Below are positions 10,222 to 27,746 of a stretch of 64,000 nucleotides of DNA, piece by piece. Numbering within the stretch: position 1 is the stretch's first letter; every line of letters begins with the position of its first letter. The position numbers were made by a program, and so were the translations under genes. The notes beneath the pieces are model-generated. The model was not told the origin of the DNA and did no database searches. It worked only from the letters and a program-made list of their open reading frames with translations. The stretch is from DASQDN01 sp963825845 (GTDB taxonomy: Bacteria > Acidobacteriota > Terriglobia > Bryobacterales > Bryobacteraceae), in assembly GCA_963825845.1 (NCBI GenBank), contig CAWGVL010000057.1:1-64000 (forward strand), read 5' to 3'.

Positions 10222-10713
10222 ATGGGATCATCCAAGGGGCCTGATAGACGAAAGTTCCACGTCTCACTTATCTATGCAATGTGGGCTGTGATCACCGGCG
10301 CGTTGTCGCTGCCCGCAGCCATCTATCTTCTGGTACCGCCGCGCTCCAAGAAAAAATCCAGCTGGGTTGAGGCTGGCGATATCTCCCAACTGAAGCCAAA
10401 CGTCCCCGAGGAGTTCGTCTTCCGGCGCGACCGCCTGGACGGGTGGAAACTCACGACGGAAAAGTCGACTGCCTGGGTCATCAAGCAAGCCGACTCAAAG
10501 GTCATCGCCTTTACTCCGCAGTGCACTCACCTGGGGTGCGCCTACAGCTACGACGACAAAAACAACGAGTTTCTTTGTCCGTGCCACACCTCGACCTTTG
10601 GGCTTGATGGCAAGGTGTTGACCGGTCCTGCGCCTCGGGCGCTTGACCGGTATGAAACCAAGATCGCGGGCAACAAACTGCTGCTGGGCGAAGTGCGCAA
10701 GGGAGAGGCATGA
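10222..10713 (+). CDS. qcrA: Rieske [2Fe-2S] iron-sulfur subunit of a quinol:cytochrome c oxidoreductase
   Basis: Takes electrons from quinol at the outer face of the inner membrane and passes them to cytochrome c. A 163-residue protein with an N-terminal basic stretch (PDRRKF, possibly Tat-type), one membrane anchor (about 14-38), and a Rieske domain. The cluster ligands are C101/H103 (CTHLGC) and C119/H122 (CPCH), with C106/C121 as the expected disulfide. The stop overlaps the ATG of the cytochrome b gene (10710-10713), so the two form one operon. Confidence 0.94.
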   Translation: MGSSKGPDRRKFHVSLIYAMWAVITGALSLPAAIYLLVPPRSKKKSSWVEAGDISQLKPNVPEEFVFRRDRLDGWKLTTEKSTAWVIKQADSKVIAFTPQCTHLGCAYSYDDKNNEFLCPCHTSTFGLDGKVLTGPAPRALDRYETKIAGNKLLLGEVRKGEA

Positions 10714-12308
10714 TCCCTCGCGCGCTTGACTGGCTGGAAGAACGTACCGGACTCCCCTCCTCGGTCGCTCATTTCATGAACGAGGAAATCCCTGCGTCCG
10801 CAGGATGGCACCAGGTTTTTGGCAGCGTCGCCATGTTTTGCTTCCTGGTGCAGGTGTTTACCGGCATCCTGCTGGCGATGAACTACGCTCCCACACCGGG
10901 CGAAGCGTACAACAGCGTAAGGTATATCGCGACCGAATTAACCGGCGGACGGATGGTCCGGGGGCTTCACCACTGGGGCGCCAGCATGATGATCGTTGTG
11001 GTAGTGCTTCACATGGTGCAGACATTTCTGTGGGGCGCCTACAAAAGGCCGCGCGAGGCCACATGGATTGCCGGCGTGTTTCTGCTGTTACTCACTTTGG
11101 CCTACGGTTTGACAGGCTATCTCCTCCCCTGGGACAACCGCGCTTACTGGGGTACGGTCGTGGCCACGCAGATCGCCGCCTCAGCGCCGGGCGCCGGACA
11201 GTACGTCAGCCAACTACTGGGCGGTGAAGGCGGAATCGGTGTCGTTACCTTTGCCCGGTTCTATGCGATTCACGTCTTGATCTTGCCGCCGATCACGATG
11301 CTGCTGATCGGGGTTCACGTTTACCTGGTTCGCCGGCATGGTGTCACTCCTGCGCCTGGTGACGAAACGAAGCCAAAAAAGAAATTTTACCCTGAGCAGG
11401 TATTCAAGGACACCGTTGCGATCTTTGTTGCCTTCGCCATTCTTTTCGCGCTTGCGGTGGCGGCCCGAGTTCCACTGGAACGGTTGGCCGATCCGACCGA
11501 CACCTCCTATATCCCTCGCCCCGAGTGGTATTTCCTGTTCCTCTTTCAACTGCTGAAGTACTTCCAGGGACCACTGGAACTCGTCGGCAGCACGGTGCTT
11601 CCGGGATTAGCCGTGCTCGGTCTCATGATGGTTCCGTTCATTGATCGCAATGTGATGATCCGTGTCCGGCAGCGAACTCTCGCGGTGGGTGTCGTTGCGC
11701 TCGCTGCGCTGGGTTGGGGTGGATTGACCGCAGCCGCCATTCGTTCCACACCGCCGACCCCGCAGATCGACGTAACGGCCATGACCGGGCCCGAGCCTTG
11801 GCAGGAGCTATCGCCGGACGACGTCGCAGCGATCGGCTACTACCGGAAAGAGAACTGCACGACGTGCCACACGGGCGAGCGGAAGTTGACTCCCGAGTTG
11901 GCATCCGTGCGGAAGCGTACCAATGCTTGGCTGGTGGAGCATTTCAAGAACCCGGGGGCAGGCGCTTCTGCGGCAAACTTGAAAACGTCCGAAATGAATT
12001 CGCTGGCCAAGTTTTTCGTCTCCTTCAATCCCGAGAAGGTCACAGCCCTCGATGAAGCCCAGCAGGCTCCGGTTGAGGGAGCGATGATTTACCAGGCACA
12101 GCATTGCAATGTGTGCCACCAGGTGAACGACGTCGGGATGAAAACCGGTCCTGCGCTGAACGGTGTCGCACAAAGGCGCACGCGACAGTGGCTGGAGGAA
12201 CACTTCGCCAATCCGCAAAAGCTGTCTCCCGGCACAACAATGCCGCCATACAAGTTCAGCTCGCGCGATATGGACCGCATTACGAGCTACGTGCTCTCGA
12301 TTCCGTAG
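10710..12308 (+). CDS. qcrB: Cytochrome b fused to two c-type haem domains (bc complex)
   Basis: Membrane core of a bc-type complex with its own cytochrome c. Residues 1-210 are the cytochrome b N-terminal domain with haem ligands H87/H101 and H188/H203. The second pair has 14 residues between the ligands, the spacing typical of cytochrome b6 and not of mitochondrial b. Residues 230-340 match the subunit IV part with the quinol-site motif PEWYF (271-275). A c-type tail follows with CTTCH (383-387) and CNVCH (466-470); M429 and M511 are possible axial ligands. The ORF is unbroken over 532 codons, so the fusion is not a sequencing artefact. No separate cytochrome c1 or c gene is adjacent. Confidence 0.92.
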   Translation: MIPRALDWLEERTGLPSSVAHFMNEEIPASAGWHQVFGSVAMFCFLVQVFTGILLAMNYAPTPGEAYNSVRYIATELTGGRMVRGLHHWGASMMIVVVVLHMVQTFLWGAYKRPREATWIAGVFLLLLTLAYGLTGYLLPWDNRAYWGTVVATQIAASAPGAGQYVSQLLGGEGGIGVVTFARFYAIHVLILPPITMLLIGVHVYLVRRHGVTPAPGDETKPKKKFYPEQVFKDTVAIFVAFAILFALAVAARVPLERLADPTDTSYIPRPEWYFLFLFQLLKYFQGPLELVGSTVLPGLAVLGLMMVPFIDRNVMIRVRQRTLAVGVVALAALGWGGLTAAAIRSTPPTPQIDVTAMTGPEPWQELSPDDVAAIGYYRKENCTTCHTGERKLTPELASVRKRTNAWLVEHFKNPGAGASAANLKTSEMNSLAKFFVSFNPEKVTALDEAQQAPVEGAMIYQAQHCNVCHQVNDVGMKTGPALNGVAQRRTRQWLEEHFANPQKLSPGTTMPPYKFSSRDMDRITSYVLSIP

Positions 12309-12337
12309 ATCCTACGAGATAGCGCATAATCGTTGCC

Positions 12338-14323
12338 ATGCGCCGCCGTCAGTTCATTGCGGCGCTGCCCTGTGCCGCCATGGCTCAGTCCGCAGCGCCG
12401 GCCATTACCCTGAATGCCACCGCAGAGATCCTGTTCCTCGATCTCCTGCGCGGATACGTCTCCAATCTGGCGCAAACATCGGACAGCTACGCCGTCGTCG
12501 AGTATCCCGGCGCGACGGTGACGAAGAACTTTCTCGCCAAGTCCGGAAAGAGCGCAACCGGCGTGACACGGATGCTGCCCGCCATCGCAGCCTGGGTCGC
12601 TGCGAAGCGCCAGCCCGGTGTCCTATCTATCGACGGCAAAAAATTCGATCTCCTGGACGTTGTCGGTTCGGCGCTTGCCAATGGGACGAACCCGGATCAC
12701 AAGGATTACTGGCTGCCCGCGAGCAAAGACGACCAGGACCAGCGCCAGGTCGAATCTTCGTTGATTGCCTGGTCGTTGTGGTTGTTACGCGATACGCTGC
12801 TGCCGCAGATGTCATCGGCCGATCGCCGCCGCCTCGACGAGTGGTTAGCATCATGCACGGTTGTGCCGGTCCGCGCAAACAATTGGGCCTGGTTCACAGC
12901 CGTGAACACCGCAGCCAGGATGGTATTGAAGGACAAGTTCGACGAGTTCTCGTTCAACCAATCGGAAATGTTCGAGGACTTGAAGGCGCTGAACGGCATG
13001 CATGCGGGCAATGGCTGGTACAACGACGCCAAGCCCGGTCAATCCTACGACTATTACAACTCCTGGGTATTTGCGAGCCACTTCCTCTACTGGAACGCGA
13101 TGGTCGGGGAGCGCTTCCCTGACTGGTCGAAGCTATTCGCAGACCGGCTGCGGCAGTACCTGGAGACCGCGCCGCTCTTCTTCGGTTCAAATGGTTCGCA
13201 CATTCTATACGGCCGCTCGCTGATCTATCGCTGGGCTGTGCTTACTCCGCTGGTGCTTGCACACGCGCAGAAACTGTGGCCGCACGATCCCGGGACATTG
13301 CACCGGATCGTGCGCGGCAATCTTGAGTTTCACTCCAGGAATGGCGCGTTCGACAGGGACAAGGGCAAGCTGCGAGAGACCTTCTCGGACAAGGGGACCG
13401 TCGACATACGCGAGTCGTACATCGATGGCGGCCATCCGTACTGGGGCATGCAGGCGTTCGCGATGTGGCTAGTTCCCCGCGACGATCCGTTCTGGAATTC
13501 CGCGGGCGGAGTTCTTCCCGTAGAGAAGTCCGACTTCGTGCGACCGATCGAAGCCCCCGGTCTTGTACTTACGGGGCATAAGGCGTCGGGACAGGTGAAG
13601 CTATTACAAGGACGGTCGACCCAAACCGATCGATATTACCGCGACAAGTACAACAAATTCGTCTACTCGTCGCACTTCCCAATGAACATCGTTCAGCGCG
13701 ATGACATTTGTCCGTGGGACAACGCGCTTGTGCTTCGAGATCGTCGGACGCGGCGATCCTTCGGCCGTGGCGGATTCGAGGTAAGCCGGTTGATGCCGAA
13801 TGGTTTCGAAGCCTCCTACCTGCTTGAGTACAACACTTTGAAGGTGGCTGTCCGATCGACTTTGATTGCGGAAGCCGAGTTCGAGGTGCGAGTGCACCGC
13901 ATCATTGCTCCACCTGAATTCGATCTCCCCGTAGAGATCGTCGAAGGCTCAAGCGCATTGGGTGTCGAAGGACCAGACGATGTCGATCATGCGGCCGGCG
14001 AGACCTACAGCATCGCCCGAAATCGAAAGACCGGCATGACAATCGGTTCCTGGCGAGGATCCACCTGGGCAGGTGTCGGCGCCGCCTGGGACTTCGGCTC
14101 CAGCGAAAGCGCCGGGAGCAACGTCATCTACCCGCACATGGAAGTCAACACCTTGTGGGCCACGCTAAAGCCCGGCGCTCAAGTCGTTTACAGTGTCCAC
14201 TACGCTAGCCCGAAGCCGCTATCTCATCCAGTGCTGCAGGCGACCGCGGCGAAGCTCCTCGAGCGGGGTCGTGGAATGGCAGGGGGCGCCGCGGTGGCGG
14301 CTCCTAAGCGGCGTGCCAGATGA
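12338..14323 (+). CDS. DUF2264 domain protein, probably exported
   Basis: Intact 661-residue protein. The start MRRRQFIAALPCAAMAQS looks like a Tat or Sec signal (twin Arg before a short hydrophobic stretch). The body is an (alpha/alpha)6-barrel-like DUF2264 domain rich in Trp/Tyr (NNWAWFTAVN, PGQSYDYYNSWVF, DGGHPYWGMQAF), resembling glycoside hydrolase/polysaccharide lyase folds. A beta-rich C-terminal part and an Ala/Arg-rich tail follow. Some DUF2264 proteins are thought to act on plant or microbial polysaccharides, but no reaction can be claimed here. It begins 29 bp after the cytochrome gene and precedes two other exported proteins. Confidence 0.85.
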   Translation: MRRRQFIAALPCAAMAQSAAPAITLNATAEILFLDLLRGYVSNLAQTSDSYAVVEYPGATVTKNFLAKSGKSATGVTRMLPAIAAWVAAKRQPGVLSIDGKKFDLLDVVGSALANGTNPDHKDYWLPASKDDQDQRQVESSLIAWSLWLLRDTLLPQMSSADRRRLDEWLASCTVVPVRANNWAWFTAVNTAARMVLKDKFDEFSFNQSEMFEDLKALNGMHAGNGWYNDAKPGQSYDYYNSWVFASHFLYWNAMVGERFPDWSKLFADRLRQYLETAPLFFGSNGSHILYGRSLIYRWAVLTPLVLAHAQKLWPHDPGTLHRIVRGNLEFHSRNGAFDRDKGKLRETFSDKGTVDIRESYIDGGHPYWGMQAFAMWLVPRDDPFWNSAGGVLPVEKSDFVRPIEAPGLVLTGHKASGQVKLLQGRSTQTDRYYRDKYNKFVYSSHFPMNIVQRDDICPWDNALVLRDRRTRRSFGRGGFEVSRLMPNGFEASYLLEYNTLKVAVRSTLIAEAEFEVRVHRIIAPPEFDLPVEIVEGSSALGVEGPDDVDHAAGETYSIARNRKTGMTIGSWRGSTWAGVGAAWDFGSSESAGSNVIYPHMEVNTLWATLKPGAQVVYSVHYASPKPLSHPVLQATAAKLLERGRGMAGGAAVAAPKRRAR

Positions 14324-14374
14324 TGAGTTTCCCACTTTAGCGCTAAAGATCGGATAATGTAAGGAAGTAGACTC

Positions 14375-17517
<3,143 letters not shown>

Positions 17518-17519
17518 CC

Positions 17520-18960
17520 ATGAACTGCCAGGATTATTCTGTATCGCGACATGCACCCGAAGCAGATCACGCGGCGCTGGTTCTTCGAACAGTGCGGCGT
17601 CGGACTGGGTGCGGCCGCGCTGGCCACCTGCTCGCCGAATCGGGTTATGCCGCGACCGTCCGTCGACCCGCTCGCGCCCAAGCAGCCGCATTTCGCGCCC
17701 AAGGCCAAGAATGTCATTTTCCTGTTCATGGCCGGCGCGCCCGAGCCACCTCGAGCTGTTCGACAACAAGCCGCAGCTCGCGAAATTCGACGGAACACTT
17801 CCGCCGGCCGAACTGTTGAAGGGCTACCGCGCCGCGTTCATCAATCCCAATTCGAAGCTGCTCGGACCGAAGTTCAAGTTTCAGCAAAGCTACGGCCAGA
17901 GCGGCACCGAGCTGTCCGAGCTGCTGCCTCACATCGGCAGATCGTCGACGAGATCGCGATCGTGAAATCGATGGTCACGGACGCGTTCAACCACGCGCCC
18001 GGGCAGTTGCTGATGAACACCGGCACGCATGCAGTTCGGCCGTCCGAGCATGGGCGCCTGGGTGCTCTACGGGCTTGGGCTCGGAGACGCAGGATCTGCC
18101 CGGCGTTCGTCGTTTTCAGTTCGGGCACGAAAGGGCCGAGCGGCGGCGATAGCTGCTGGGGCAGCGGATTTCTTCCCACTGTCTACCAGGGCGTGCAGTT
18201 CCGCAGCGGCGGCGATCCGGTCCTGTACCTGTCGAACCCGCACGGCGTCGACAAGGAACTGCAGCGCGACTCGCTTGATGCGGTGAAGCAGCTGAACCAG
18301 ATGCGTCTCGAGAAGTCACGGCGATCCCGAGATCGCGACGCGCATCAATTCGTTCGAGATGGCGTTCCGGATGCAAGCGGTCGCGCCCGAGTTGATGGAC
18401 ATCTCCAAGGAGCCCAAGCAGACGATTGAGATGTACGGAGCCGAGCCCGGCAAGGCGTCGTACGCCAACAATTGCCTGCTCGCGCGAAGGCTGGTGGAGA
18501 ACGGCGTGCGGTTTGTTCAGCTTTACCACGAAGCCTGGGATCAGCACGGCGAACCTGGTGCATGATCTGCGCAAGAATTGCCTCGATACCGATCGCGCAT
18601 CGGCGGCTCTCATTAAGGATCTTGAAGCAGCGAGGACTGCTCGAGGACACACTCGTGATCTGGGGTGGCGAGTTCGGCCGCACGCCCATGGTGCAGGGTG
18701 GATCGGATGGTCGCGACCATCATCCGAACGCCTTCACGATGTGGATGGCCGGCGGTGGCATGAAGCCCGGCGTCGTTATCGGTGAGACCGATGAACTCGG
18801 ATTCAACGTCGCCAAAGACAAAGTTCACGTACACGATCTGCATGCGACGATCCTGCATCTGTTGGGTTTCGACCATACCAAGCTGACGTATAAGTTTCAG
18901 GGCCGGCCCTTCCGGCTGACGGATGTGCACGGCAACGTCGTGAAAGAGCTTTTGGCGTAG
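17520..18960 (+). CDS. DUF1501 family protein, Tat-exported (frameshifted)
   Basis: Sulfatase/alkaline-phosphatase-like fold protein usually paired with PSD1. I place the start at ATG 17520. One surplus T near 17537 hides the expected N-terminus (M-N-C-Q-D-Y), after which the frame from 17551 gives MHPKQITRRWFFEQCGVGLG, a twin-arginine signal. NVIFLFMAGAPSHLELFD, GSDGRDHHPNAFTMWMAGGG and VHDLHATILHLLGFDHTKLTY are hallmarks of the family. The C-terminal frame runs unbroken from about 18600 to the stop at 18960. Five or more frameshifts lie upstream. It begins 2 bp after the PSD1 stop, so the pair is one operon. Confidence 0.86.
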
Positions 18961-19596
18961 GTGGGATTTGTCGAAGAGCTCTCAGCTCTGATTCCAGACG
19001 ACGTCCCGGAACGGGACACGCTGATCCGTGGAGCGGCCAGACATCTCGATCTGATTGTCGAGGCGAATCAGCATTTCAATCTGACGCGCATCCTCGATCC
19101 CAGGGAAGCAGCCATCAAACATGTCGTCGACTCGGTCATGCCGTGGCGGCTCTTCGCGGACGCGAAGCATGTTCTCGATGCGGGGACCGGCGCAGGCTTC
19201 CCCGGCATCCCACTTGCGCTCGTGTTTCGTTCGATTCGTTTCACCCTTGCCGAATCGATAGGCAAGAAGGCGAGATTTGCAGAAGCCGCGGTAAAGGACC
19301 TGGCGCTTACGAATGTGGCGGTCGTGAATCAACGTGCCGAAGAGGCGCTGCGAGTGAATCGGGCCGACATCATGACGGCTCGTGCGGTCGCTCCCATCGA
19401 AAGAGCGGTTGACCTGTTTGGACCGGCGATTCTGCAGGGATCGAAGGCTCTGCTATACAAAGGACCGGACGTGGAAGCTGAGATAACGGAAGCCATGCCT
19501 GCCCTGAAGAAGCGCCGCATTCATGCACGTGTAGTCGCGCGGTACGATCTGCCCGAGAACATGGGGTCGCGCACCGTGGTGGAAATGGCCCGCTGA
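18961..19596 (+). CDS. rsmG: 16S rRNA (guanine-527-N7)-methyltransferase
   Basis: Methylates G527 of 16S rRNA using S-adenosylmethionine. It is intact at 211 residues, the usual size. The SAM-binding motif VLDAGTGAGFPGIPLAL lies at about residues 70-86, and NLTRI and DSVMPW upstream are typical of RsmG. The GTG start at 18961 follows directly on the TAG of the DUF1501 gene, so translation may be coupled, an unusual setting for a gene often found near the chromosome origin with gidA. No origin features are visible here. Confidence 0.93.
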   Translation: MGFVEELSALIPDDVPERDTLIRGAARHLDLIVEANQHFNLTRILDPREAAIKHVVDSVMPWRLFADAKHVLDAGTGAGFPGIPLALVFRSIRFTLAESIGKKARFAEAAVKDLALTNVAVVNQRAEEALRVNRADIMTARAVAPIERAVDLFGPAILQGSKALLYKGPDVEAEITEAMPALKKRRIHARVVARYDLPENMGSRTVVEMAR

Positions 19597-19607
19597 CGGA
19601 CCCGGCC

Positions 19608-19994
19608 TCAGCACAGCACAAGCTTACGACACAGCGCGTCCAGCACTTCTTCGGGCTCTTCGCACATGCCCGCATGGACCGGAGACACCTGAATCACGGT
19701 GCTGCGCGGAGCGACGAGCCAGTGGAAACGTTGGCGAATCGACAACGCTGCCACGGGTCCACCGTCAGCGGCGCCTTCCGCCACTTTGCGGAATCCCTCC
19801 AGATGATCGCGGATGTGCTCGATGTCCAAGTCGGGATAGAGCGCTCGAAGCCTTTCTTCATCCACGTGAACGCGGGCGCGAAGGAACTTCCGCTCGAGGC
19901 AGAAGACGATCACACCGGCATTGATGAACTCCTCCCGCTCAACGCGCGGCACGATGCGAAGCACGGCGTATTCAAACGAGCTCAGCGCGCGCAC
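19608..19994 (-). CDS. DUF3037 domain protein
   Basis: Protein of about 128 residues. I chose GTG 19994 because the domain begins just after it (SSFEYAVLRIVPRVEREEFINAGVIVFC). A longer frame upstream runs inside the kinase gene and has no conserved sequence. DUF3037 has no proven function. It overlaps the end of the HipA-like kinase gene by 23 bp, so the two are coupled. The family is commonly seen beside HipA-like kinases, which points to a partner or regulator of the kinase (inference). Confidence 0.8.
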   Translation of the reverse strand: MRALSSFEYAVLRIVPRVEREEFINAGVIVFCLERKFLRARVHVDEERLRALYPDLDIEHIRDHLEGFRKVAEGAADGGPVAALSIRQRFHWLVAPRSTVIQVSPVHAGMCEEPEEVLDALCRKLVLC

Positions 19995-20730
19995 GAATCG
20001 CCTCCTCAACAAACTGATCTGCGTGGGAAAGCCGGCGCACGAAATACTCGACGTACGCTGCGCGACCACCGGGCGGAAGCCATGCATCCGGTACGGCGTC
20101 GAGAATACGTTCGAATAATCCGCCGTTCAGCTCAGGGCGAAGGCGCGAGTCTGCTTCGGCGATCGCTGACGCCCACCGAAGCAGGACATGAGTACGAATC
20201 GCAGGGAATCGCGAACGCGCCATCGTATCGATGTCCTGCCAGTTATGGTGGAAGTACATCGCGGCGCCATGATCGATGAAATACAGCGATTTGTGCCAGC
20301 AGAGGAGGTTCGGATTGTTTGCGGTGCGATCGATGTTGGTCACGAAGGCGTCGAACCAGACCGCTTGCGAAGCCGTGGCAGGATCTGCTTTATCGCCCGC
20401 GGCCGGATCGAACATGATCGAACCGGGCAAGTAATCCATTGCGAGATTCAGGCCCACGCTGGCGCGCAGCAGGTCACGGATCTCTTCGTCGGGTTCGTTT
20501 CGTCCGAGGGCCGCATCCACCTCGATGAGCACAAGCTCGGGAACCTGCAGCCCTAACGTCCGGCCAATCTCACCAGCGACAAGCTCGGCCACGAGCGCCA
20601 GAGGCCCCTGCCCCGCCCCGCGGAACTTGAGCACGTACAGCCCGTCGTCGTCAGCCTCGACGATCGCCGGCAGCGAACCGCCTTCGCGCAGAGGTGTAAC
20701 ATATCGGGTCGCGTAAACGGTCCGCAGCAT
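19972..20730 (-). CDS. HipA-like kinase domain protein (HipA_2 type)
   Basis: Stand-alone kinase-fold protein of 252 residues. The N-terminal nucleotide-binding part has GLYVLKF (Lys35). The catalytic loop is WFDAFVTNIDRTANNPN (Asp134, Asn139-type residues), and the metal-binding site is FIDHG (Asp153) in place of DFG. It lacks the N-terminal subdomain and HipB antitoxin partner of classical HipA. Instead it sits with a DUF3037 gene that overlaps its 3' end. Substrate unknown; classical HipA phosphorylates glutamyl-tRNA synthetase, but this cannot be transferred to it. Confidence 0.8.
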   Translation of the reverse strand: MLRTVYATRYVTPLREGGSLPAIVEADDDGLYVLKFRGAGQGPLALVAELVAGEIGRTLGLQVPELVLIEVDAALGRNEPDEEIRDLLRASVGLNLAMDYLPGSIMFDPAAGDKADPATASQAVWFDAFVTNIDRTANNPNLLCWHKSLYFIDHGAAMYFHHNWQDIDTMARSRFPAIRTHVLLRWASAIAEADSRLRPELNGGLFERILDAVPDAWLPPGGRAAYVEYFVRRLSHADQFVEEAIRARAELV

Positions 20731-20744
20731 GTCGCAGCCGCGAA

Positions 20745-26729
<5,985 letters not shown>

Positions 26730-26759
26730 TGTTCCCCTCCGGGGCTTTGGAATATGGGC

Positions 26760-26788
26760 AGTATACCATCTGGATTACGTTAAGGCAA
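26760..26788 (-). promoter_or_regulatory. Sigma-70-type promoter of gltBD
   Basis: On the minus strand TTGCCT (plus coordinates 26783-26788) is followed after exactly 17 bp by TATACT (26760-26765), a good -35/-10 pair. The predicted start near 26752 leaves a leader of roughly 22 nt before ATG 26729, with GGAGGGG as ribosome site. The -35 box overlaps one arm (TACGTTAAG, 26776-26784) of the inverted repeat shared with the lysR side. Confidence 0.65.
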
Positions 26789-26834
26789 TCTGAAATTACT
26801 CAGCCTTTACTTTAAGGAAATCTTAACGTACACT
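26776..26834 (+). promoter_or_regulatory. LysR-type operator and promoter of the regulator gene
   Basis: TACGTTAAG (26776-26784) and CTTAACGTA (26822-26830) form a perfect 9-bp inverted repeat 37 bp apart. Nested in the second arm is the palindrome TTAAGGAAATCTTAA (26812-26826), which contains the LysR-type T-N11-A pattern. It lies inside the 17-bp spacer of a possible promoter TTTACT (26806-26811) / TACACT (26829-26834). Binding there would block the regulator's own promoter while the distal arm touches the gltB -35 box. Confidence 0.6.
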
Positions 26835-26841
26835 ATCCAGA

Positions 26842-27746
26842 GTGACTCTGGAGAACCTACGCCTCTTCCGTGATATCGCTCAGACTCGAAGCCTGTCACG
26901 AGCCGCCGAAATGAATCGGATTACACCATCTGCCGCTAGCCAGCAGATCAACGAAGTCGAGCGTTCTCTAGGAGTTATATTGCTGGACCGGTCTACGAGG
27001 CCGCTGTCGTTGACAGCGGAGGGACTTGCTTTATCATGAGATGTGCCGGGACATGCTGCGAAGGAGCGATGAGTTTCACGTGTCGCTTGACGAACTGAAA
27101 TCGGAAGTGGAAGGAACAGTACGGGTCGCCGCAATTTACTCCGTAGGCTTGTCTGAGATGTCGGAGCTTGAAGCGGAGTTCCATCGCGACTTCCTGCCGC
27201 GAGGCTCGAGGTCGAGTATCTGAGGCCCGAAAAGATCTACGATTACGTCGGCTCTGACCGGGTCGACCTCGGTCTGGTCAGCTATCCGGAGCCGACACGG
27301 GAAATCGCCGTACTGCCTTGGCGGCGTGAAGAGATGGTGTTAGCGATTTCGCCCACGCACCGCCTGGCCACACGAGAGCGCATCGTCCCGGAGGATCTGA
27401 ACGGCGTCGATTTCATAACATTCGATAACGATCTCCCCATCGCGCGCGAGATTTCGCGCTATTTCAGGATGCACGGTGTCGAAGTCACGACAACGATGCG
27501 ATTCGACAATATCCAGACCATCAAGGAAGCGGTAGTTCTCGGATCGGGAGTGAGCATCGTGCCTGCACGGATCTTAAGGCGGAACTCGCCGCGGGAAGAC
27601 TTCGCGCCGTGCCGCTGTCAGAACCAGGATTGTACCGACCGCTCGGAATTGTTCATCGTAAAAAGAAGCGATTCCACCGTGCGGCGCAAGCGTTCCTCGA
27701 CCTATTGCAGGAAGCGCCCGCAGGCGAAGTCGTCAGCGTCCACTAG
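26842..27746 (+). CDS. LysR-type transcriptional regulator, GltC-like (frameshifted)
   Basis: Probably controls the divergent gltBD operon. GTG 26842 begins right at the winged helix-turn-helix (TLENLRLFRDIAQTRSLSRAAEMN, SAASQQINEVERSLGVILLDRS), so no upstream start is possible. The effector domain continues in other frames: VEGTVRVAAIYSVGLSEM, VDLGLVSYPEPTREIAVLPWR, FITFDNDLPIAREISRYF and IKEAVVLGSGVSIVPARI. The C-terminal frame ends at TAG 27744-27746 (FLDLLQEAPAGEVVSVH), overlapping the opposite gene's stop by 14 bp. Breaks lie near 27030, 27205 and 27580. The position beside gltB matches GltC of Bacillus subtilis. Ligand unknown. Confidence 0.85.

Noticed and set aside
12338..14323. Assigning a specific glycoside hydrolase or lyase activity to the DUF2264 protein
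   Set aside because: The domain is recognised but no catalytic residues of a characterised enzyme can be identified from sequence alone.
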